Positions 19,481 to 23,302 of a stretch of 23,302 bases of DNA are shown piece after piece (position 1 is the first letter of the stretch; the number at the start of each line of letters is the position of its first letter). Under the pieces are notes generated by a model. The model did not search any database, was not told the DNA's origin, and saw only the letters and a program-made list of their open reading frames with translations. Where the stretch lies: contig WELB01000220.1 of NCBI GenBank assembly GCA_009602725.1, positions 149,896 through 173,197 on the forward strand, read 5' to 3'. The position numbers were made by a program, and so were the translations under genes. This DNA comes from Spirogloea muscicola (Eukaryota; Streptophyta; Zygnematophyceae; Spirogloeales; Spirogloeaceae).

Positions 19481-19720
19481 TCTTCATTCCTTTTGGGCTG
19501 GCCTCTCACACCCATCGCCGTACGTTGGAAGAGCTGTTTCTTCTGAGTCTGACCAGGGGTCACTGAGCAGCCATCATTGATGATCTTGTGCTTCCCTGCA
19601 TGGATAGCACTTTCTGGAATCCTCTTGTACATCCATTGTGGACTGGCTTTTCACAGCCCTCGCCTCTCTGCAAGAGCTGTGCCTCTGAGTCTGGCCCTCA
19701 CAGCCACCGCCCAATATGCA
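19480..19720 (+). repeat. Diverged hairpin-tail copies upstream of ndhM
   Basis: A copy at about 19484-19535 reads CATTCCTTTTGGGCTGGCCT then CTCACACCCATCGCCGTACG then TTGGAAGAGCTG. A second at about 19632-19675 reads CATCCATTGTGGACTGGCTT then TTCACAGCCCTCGCC, ending in CAAGAGCTG. A third fragment, CTGGCCCTCACAGCCACCGCCC, follows near 19691. GCCGTACGTTGGA is shared with 4672-4684. Confidence 0.6.
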
Positions 19721-20123
19721 GAGCGCTCCTGCCTTTTCCAAAGCCTTCACTGTACCGAAAATCGATCAGCACTCACCCACGGACTTCTAGGAATAACATG
19801 AGCGACAATGCCGAACAGTAGTGAGTGCCGCTTCGCTAACGGCGCAGGGCGTCGCAGACGGGGCCCGTCAGCGGCGAGGGAGACCTTAGGGTTTGGGAAA
19901 GCGCCCTCGCGGCGTGGCGCAGCTGCCCCTCCCGGCCGAGCCGCCGCATTCCGCGGCGCGCATCCCGGGCCCGGCGACGGTGGCGGCGGCCCAGGTACGG
20001 CGTCGAGGCCCTGAGGCCGAGGTGCCGCAGAGCCAGGCTCCGGACCGCCGTCGGCGGCGCGGCGGCCGGGAGCTCGGAGGCGGTTGAGCCTTGTCGGTGG
20101 TCTTCGTCGGCGAGGGCGCGGCC
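19721..20123. other. GC-rich 5' flank of ndhM
   Basis: This stretch becomes strongly GC-rich from about 19840 onward, as upstream of the NagZ gene, and presumably contains the ndhM promoter and 5' untranslated region. Open frames are long here only because stop codons are rare in GC-rich DNA. No specific element was recognised. Confidence 0.4.
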
Positions 20124-20223
20124 ATGGCGGCCGCAGCCTGCGGCCTGGCCGCCGCATCCGCCGCGGCNAGGTGGAGGTGGAGACGCGCAGCCGGGGCTTG
20201 GAGCGCAAGGGCCTGGTCCAGGT

Positions 20224-20255
<32 letters not shown>

Positions 20256-21053
20256 GGCCCTTGCTGCGCCGCCGCCCTCTGCCGATGGCCGGGGGGCCTC
20301 CATTCAAGGCCCCGGCCGTCTCCAGTGGCCCCAACAAGAGTCTCTGAGTCAGTTCAACGTTTAGTCTAGCCATCGTCAGAGGCCTTTGTGGACGTACAGC
20401 CGGCCCACTGAGTTGACGAGCTTCCCCTTCTCGGTGGCGGCCTCCGTGGCGTCGTGCGCAGGGCGGCCGGTGGCTCAGCTGCACGACGCGCCACGTGCGG
20501 ATATACGTCGGCTACATCGACCCGGTGAGCAAGGTGATGGACCAGACGCAGATCGACAAGCTGAGCATCATGCTGGACCCCGACAACGAGTTCGAGTGGC
20601 CCGACGACAAGGTCCAGAAGGTGTACGACCAGTTCGCGGAGCTCGTGGACCAGTACGCGGTGAGCGCCGCCACGCTCGCCGTCTCTCGGCTTGTTGCTGC
20701 AGCTTGAGACAGCTGGTGCCTGTGCCGCGCTCTTGGTGGATCCCGGCAGCGCCGCTAGCAGCGCCCCAGCTGGCATCGAGTGTTGACCTTTGAGTGTTAT
20801 GACATAGCCACCCTGTCGGAGGCTCGAACGCGGGTGCTCGAAATCTCATAGCTGCGAGGTCGGCATTTGTGTCCAGGGTGCGCCGCTGACAGAGTACACG
20901 CTGCGCCTTATTGGGTCGGACCTCGAGCACTTCATGCGCAAGATGCTGCTTGGTGGCGAGATCAAGTACAACCTTAATAGTCGCGTCCTGAACTTCAGCA
21001 TGGGGAAGCCACGATTGCAGGGCATCGATGTCGAGGCCAATGCTGCGGGATGA
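20124..21053 (+). CDS. ndhM: NAD(P)H dehydrogenase-like complex subunit M, chloroplast (NdhM)
   Basis: NdhM is a small stromal-side subunit of the thylakoid NDH-1 complex used in photosystem I cyclic electron flow and chlororespiration. The best model is exon 1 20124-20221, exon 2 20462-20659 and exon 3 20877-21053. Exons 2 and 3 are secure: GGRWLSCTTRHVRIYVGYID, then QIDKLSIMLDPDNEFEW, then KVYDQFAELVDQYAGAPLTE across the splice, then YTLRLIGSDLEHFMRKMLL, GEIKYNL and RVLNFSMGKPR, matching plant and cyanobacterial NdhM from end to end. Exon 1, starting at the ATG in GCCATGG and rich in Ala, would encode the transit peptide and end in RKGLVQ just before a GTGCCG donor. It contains an N at 20168 across which the frame changes, so its protein sequence is uncertain. 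It converges on the AP2 gene. Confidence 0.9.
20168..20168. other. Undetermined base N in the first exon of ndhM
   Basis: The ATG at 20124 and the segment leading into the likely donor at 20222 are in different frames. The offset is the same as at 8094 in the NagZ gene: the N must stand for 3k+2 bases. The alternative, staying in the start frame to a donor at 20325, is also phase-compatible with exon 2 but gives an unlikely Arg/Trp-rich peptide, so this is suggestive rather than proven. Confidence 0.5.
20224..20257 (+). repeat. CCG trinucleotide run at the start of ndhM intron 1
   Basis: About eleven consecutive CCG triplets begin two bases inside the proposed donor GTGCCG. If the donor is used, the run is intronic and its length does not affect the protein. 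If not, it would encode a proline or arginine tract. Confidence 0.85.
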
Positions 21054-22045
21054 GGCTGCTGCTAGGCTGTGCTTGGGCGCTGTTGGAATGTCAAACTTGA
21101 CAAGGTGGGCTGGCAGCGGCGTAGTGATAGACTTGAGGGTCACGCGTGGTACAGAGCGCATCCTGACATACCCTTGAATATCGGGATTACCCTGAACAGG
21201 TATCGCGCATGTTCTCGTGCTTGTGCCTCTAACATCTCTCTCTGCTCTGAGAATCTGAAAAGACATTTGCATATAATGAGCACCGATGCGCTTGTTTGCA
21301 ATGCACGCTCACTGCTGCACACTGCCAATGTCCACGGATCCCAATTTTGGTACATCACAAGTGCGTCTGCGCTTCCTCATTCACCTCACTGGATTGCTCA
21401 TTTCCATGTGCTGCTTGTTTGCACTTTGCGCAATGTCCAACATTGTCGCCTTTGTCATATGAAGTTTATGGTATCAGATTGAACAGAGTCAAACGTCTCT
21501 GATCATACATACGTCACTTTCACTCCAACTCCGCATCTGTGGGTGATGAAACCAGTACACTGATGGATACAATGCGAGTAGACGTCTTATTGGGCGTCTA
21601 AAAAATTTCTCTGCATGGATGCTTATAAGTTAGGTTGTACGCTGATGCATCAATAAGCGTGGGAAGTCAAAGTCTGGCTTGAGCTTGATACATGAATCAG
21701 CATCTTCTATCTATCAGACCGGTGTACACCTTACAAACTCGACATATGCAAGCTGTGTGCTGACGCTTGCACATCTTGTATCACAACTCATACTTTGTAC
21801 TGAGAGGCTCAAGTGACTGAAGGGTAATTTCAATAATACGTATGACACAATAAATTGGTAGTGGATTCACCACCAGATAATACATGGGGGGGCTGGGCAG
21901 ATGGCATGACAAGGCCATTGCCTCCTGATTGAATTGGTGCAGCTGGCACCGCCAGCACAAGCAGCAGCACGTGTTGGCCTTTCCAGGCGGCTCTTTGCAC
22001 ACCACAAACTAGCAAGACAATGTTATGCAACCCATAGTGTTTTCA
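21054..22045. other. Convergent intergenic region between ndhM and the AP2 gene
   Basis: About 1 kb of moderate-GC sequence holding the two facing 3' untranslated regions. No gene, hairpin-tail copy or long repeat was recognised. An AATAAA string on the plus strand near 21849 is in the wrong place to be assigned to ndhM with confidence. Confidence 0.55.
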
Positions 22046-23302
22046 CTATTCGTCCATGACTGCAAGGTCACGAAGGTCCTGGACAGAGGACGGGCTAAAG
22101 TCGACGGGCTGTAGGAGTGTTTGCCAACTGATCTCGGGCAGCATGCCTGGCGACGGGTCCAGCAGAAGGAGGTCGGGGTCGGCCGGTGGGGCGGGTGCGC
22201 CGTCGTCGTTGTCGGCCATCGACTTGGCGGAGTTGGGCGAGCTTGGGTTGCTGCCGGCGGTCGTGCTGGCGCCCCCAGCCACCGTCGAGGATGAGCGCTC
22301 GTCTTCGGACAACGAGGAGACATAGGACTCGCTCGTGGCGGCGCGCAGCAGCTCTGGCGGGCCCGCCAGGTCCAGTGCATCGAGCCGCCCAAAGTCGAGC
22401 TGGTCCATCAGGCTCTCCCACACCTCCATGGACGACCGGTCGAGCTTGGCCGAAACCAGCGCCGCGTCTGGCTCCACCTTGGACAGGGGCGCCTGTGGGG
22501 GCGTGAGCGGCTGCAATGGGGGCAGCTGCTGCGGCTGGTGGGGCGGCAGGTGCGGCACCAGCGGGTGCGGCAGCTCATGCTGCCGAAGCAGCAACGGCTG
22601 CAGCAATGGCAGCTGGTGCGGGTGGTGCTGCTGCTGGTGTTGGTGGTAGTGGTGGTGGTGCAGCGGCATGACACTCGCCACCGGAGGTGCGGGCGCCCCG
22701 TTCGCCGCCGTGCGTTGACAACCAGAGGGTGCTGCCGACGTCGCTGGCGCCAGAGGCGCGGCGGGTGCCGCGGCGCGGTTGAAGACCTCGCCCATGTCCA
22801 CGCCGCGCGCGGCGGCCTTGCGCGGCGATGCGAGGCTGGGCGGCACCGACGGCAGCGGCGCCTTGAACTTGGCCGGCACACTGAGCTGCTTCACCAGCGC
22901 CGGCGCCGCCGCCGCGCGCTTCTGCTGCTGCGAGGCGAGCTGGTAGGCCAGGAAGCCCGGCTGCGCTGGCGGCGGCGGCGGCGGCGACGGCCGGAGGCCG
23001 CCGCCGGGCACATGCTCCACGGCATTGAGGCGGGCGCGGGGGCCATGGAGGGCGCGCGCGGCGTCGTTGTATGCGCGCGCGGCCTCCTCGGCGGAGTCGA
23101 AGGAGCCGAGCCAGATGCGCGTGCGGTTGTGGGGCTCCCGGATCTCCGCCACCCACTTGCCCCACGTCCGCTGCCGCACGCCGCGGTAGCCGTGCATGGC
23201 GTTCATGGGCCCGCCCTTCTCGCCCTTGACGAGCCCCTTGCGGTTGCGCCGTGCCCCGCGCTTCTTTGCCACTGCGCCCGTGGCGCCCAGCGACCCCGCC
23301 GC
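22046..23302 (-). CDS. DREB-type AP2/ERF transcription factor (5' partial)
   Basis: A nuclear sequence-specific regulator with a single AP2 domain. The frame is open to the right edge; the first in-window start-like codon is a GTG at 23272, so the true start is outside. The AP2 domain (about 23188-23024) runs from [19 protein letters not shown] to [13 protein letters not shown], 55 residues. The two residues that separate DREB from ERF proteins are V (in KWVAE) and E (in IREP), the DREB state. It is preceded by a basic stretch [15 protein letters not shown] and KGGP, as in DREB2 (A-2) proteins of land plants, a likely nuclear signal. The rest is low-complexity: Pro/Ala-rich, a His/Gln-rich part around 22690-22560, and an acidic hydrophobic end [20 protein letters not shown] that may be an activation segment. 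No introns are seen in the 1.26 kb. It is 418 codons in the window. Confidence 0.93.
   Translation of the reverse strand, partial: AAGSLGATGAVAKKRGARRNRKGLVKGEKGGPMNAMHGYRGVRQRTWGKWVAEIREPHNRTRIWLGSFDSAEEAARAYNDAARALHGPRARLNAVEHVPGGGLRPSPPPPPPAQPGFLAYQLASQQQKRAAAAPALVKQLSVPAKFKAPLPSVPPSLASPRKAAARGVDMGEVFNRAAAPAAPLAPATSAAPSGCQRTAANGAPAPPVASVMPLHHHHYHQHQQQHHPHQLPLLQPLLLRQHELPHPLVPHLPPHQPQQLPPLQPLTPPQAPLSKVEPDAALVSAKLDRSSMEVWESLMDQLDFGRLDALDLAGPPELLRAATSESYVSSLSEDERSSSTVAGGASTTAGSNPSSPNSAKSMADNDDGAPAPPADPDLLLLDPSPGMLPEISWQTLLQPVDFSPSSVQDLRDLAVMDE

Noticed and set aside
19747-20484. 245-codon Pro/Arg-rich open frame on the minus strand
   Set aside because: It is a shadow of the GC-rich ndhM 5' region and CCG run, crosses the N at 20168, and has low-complexity composition only.
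22408-23165. Overlapping 157- and 196-codon open frames on the minus strand
   Set aside because: They are alternate frames of the AP2/ERF coding sequence. The AP2 domain fixes the true frame.

Overview
The window is eukaryotic nuclear DNA: every recognisable gene is split by GT-AG introns, and the gene set is that of a photosynthetic green-lineage organism. A chloroplast NDH-complex subunit (NdhM), a DREB-type AP2/ERF transcription factor, a phytyl-ester-synthase-like protein and a WrbA/FQR-type quinone reductase occur together. NdhM plus a plant-like DREB points to a streptophyte alga, or to one of the few green algae that kept plastid NDH. This placement is inferred from protein content only; no ribosomal or organellar marker is present.

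Layout: (1) 1-458 is a CT microsatellite and CT-rich intron-like sequence. (2) 459-2225 (+) holds the last seven exons of a cystinosin-type PQ-loop transporter whose 5' end lies off the left edge. (3) 2851-4195 (-) is a complete four-exon WrbA/FQR quinone reductase. (4) About 4350-7900 is retroelement debris: a long ORF with a zinc-knuckle plus endonuclease-like tail domain (-), two shorter 5'-truncated copies of its 3' end (+), and many copies of a short hairpin-bearing tail sequence in both orientations. (5) 8055-10108 (+) is a three-exon NagZ-type (GH3) beta-N-acetylhexosaminidase. (6) 11109-16775 (-) is a 16-exon phytyl ester synthase/diacylglycerol acyltransferase-like gene whose splice phases all agree. 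(7) About 16950-19720 holds more hairpin-tail copies and a diverged, frameshifted second copy of the retroelement tail domain. (8) 20124-21053 (+) is ndhM. (9) 22046-23302 (-) is a DREB-type AP2/ERF factor, open at the right edge.

The six genes form three convergent (tail-to-tail) pairs. All recognised retroelement sequence sits in the two head-to-head intervals between pairs. Four products are plausibly linked to plastid biology (NdhM, PES-like, quinone reductase, perhaps NagZ), but nothing indicates they form a functional cluster.

Two single undetermined bases (8094 and 20168) lie about 40 bases after the start codons of nagZ and ndhM. In both genes the downstream frame fits the start codon only if the N stands for a different number of bases. 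The least explained material is the hairpin-tail repeat family and its relation to the retroelement ORF.
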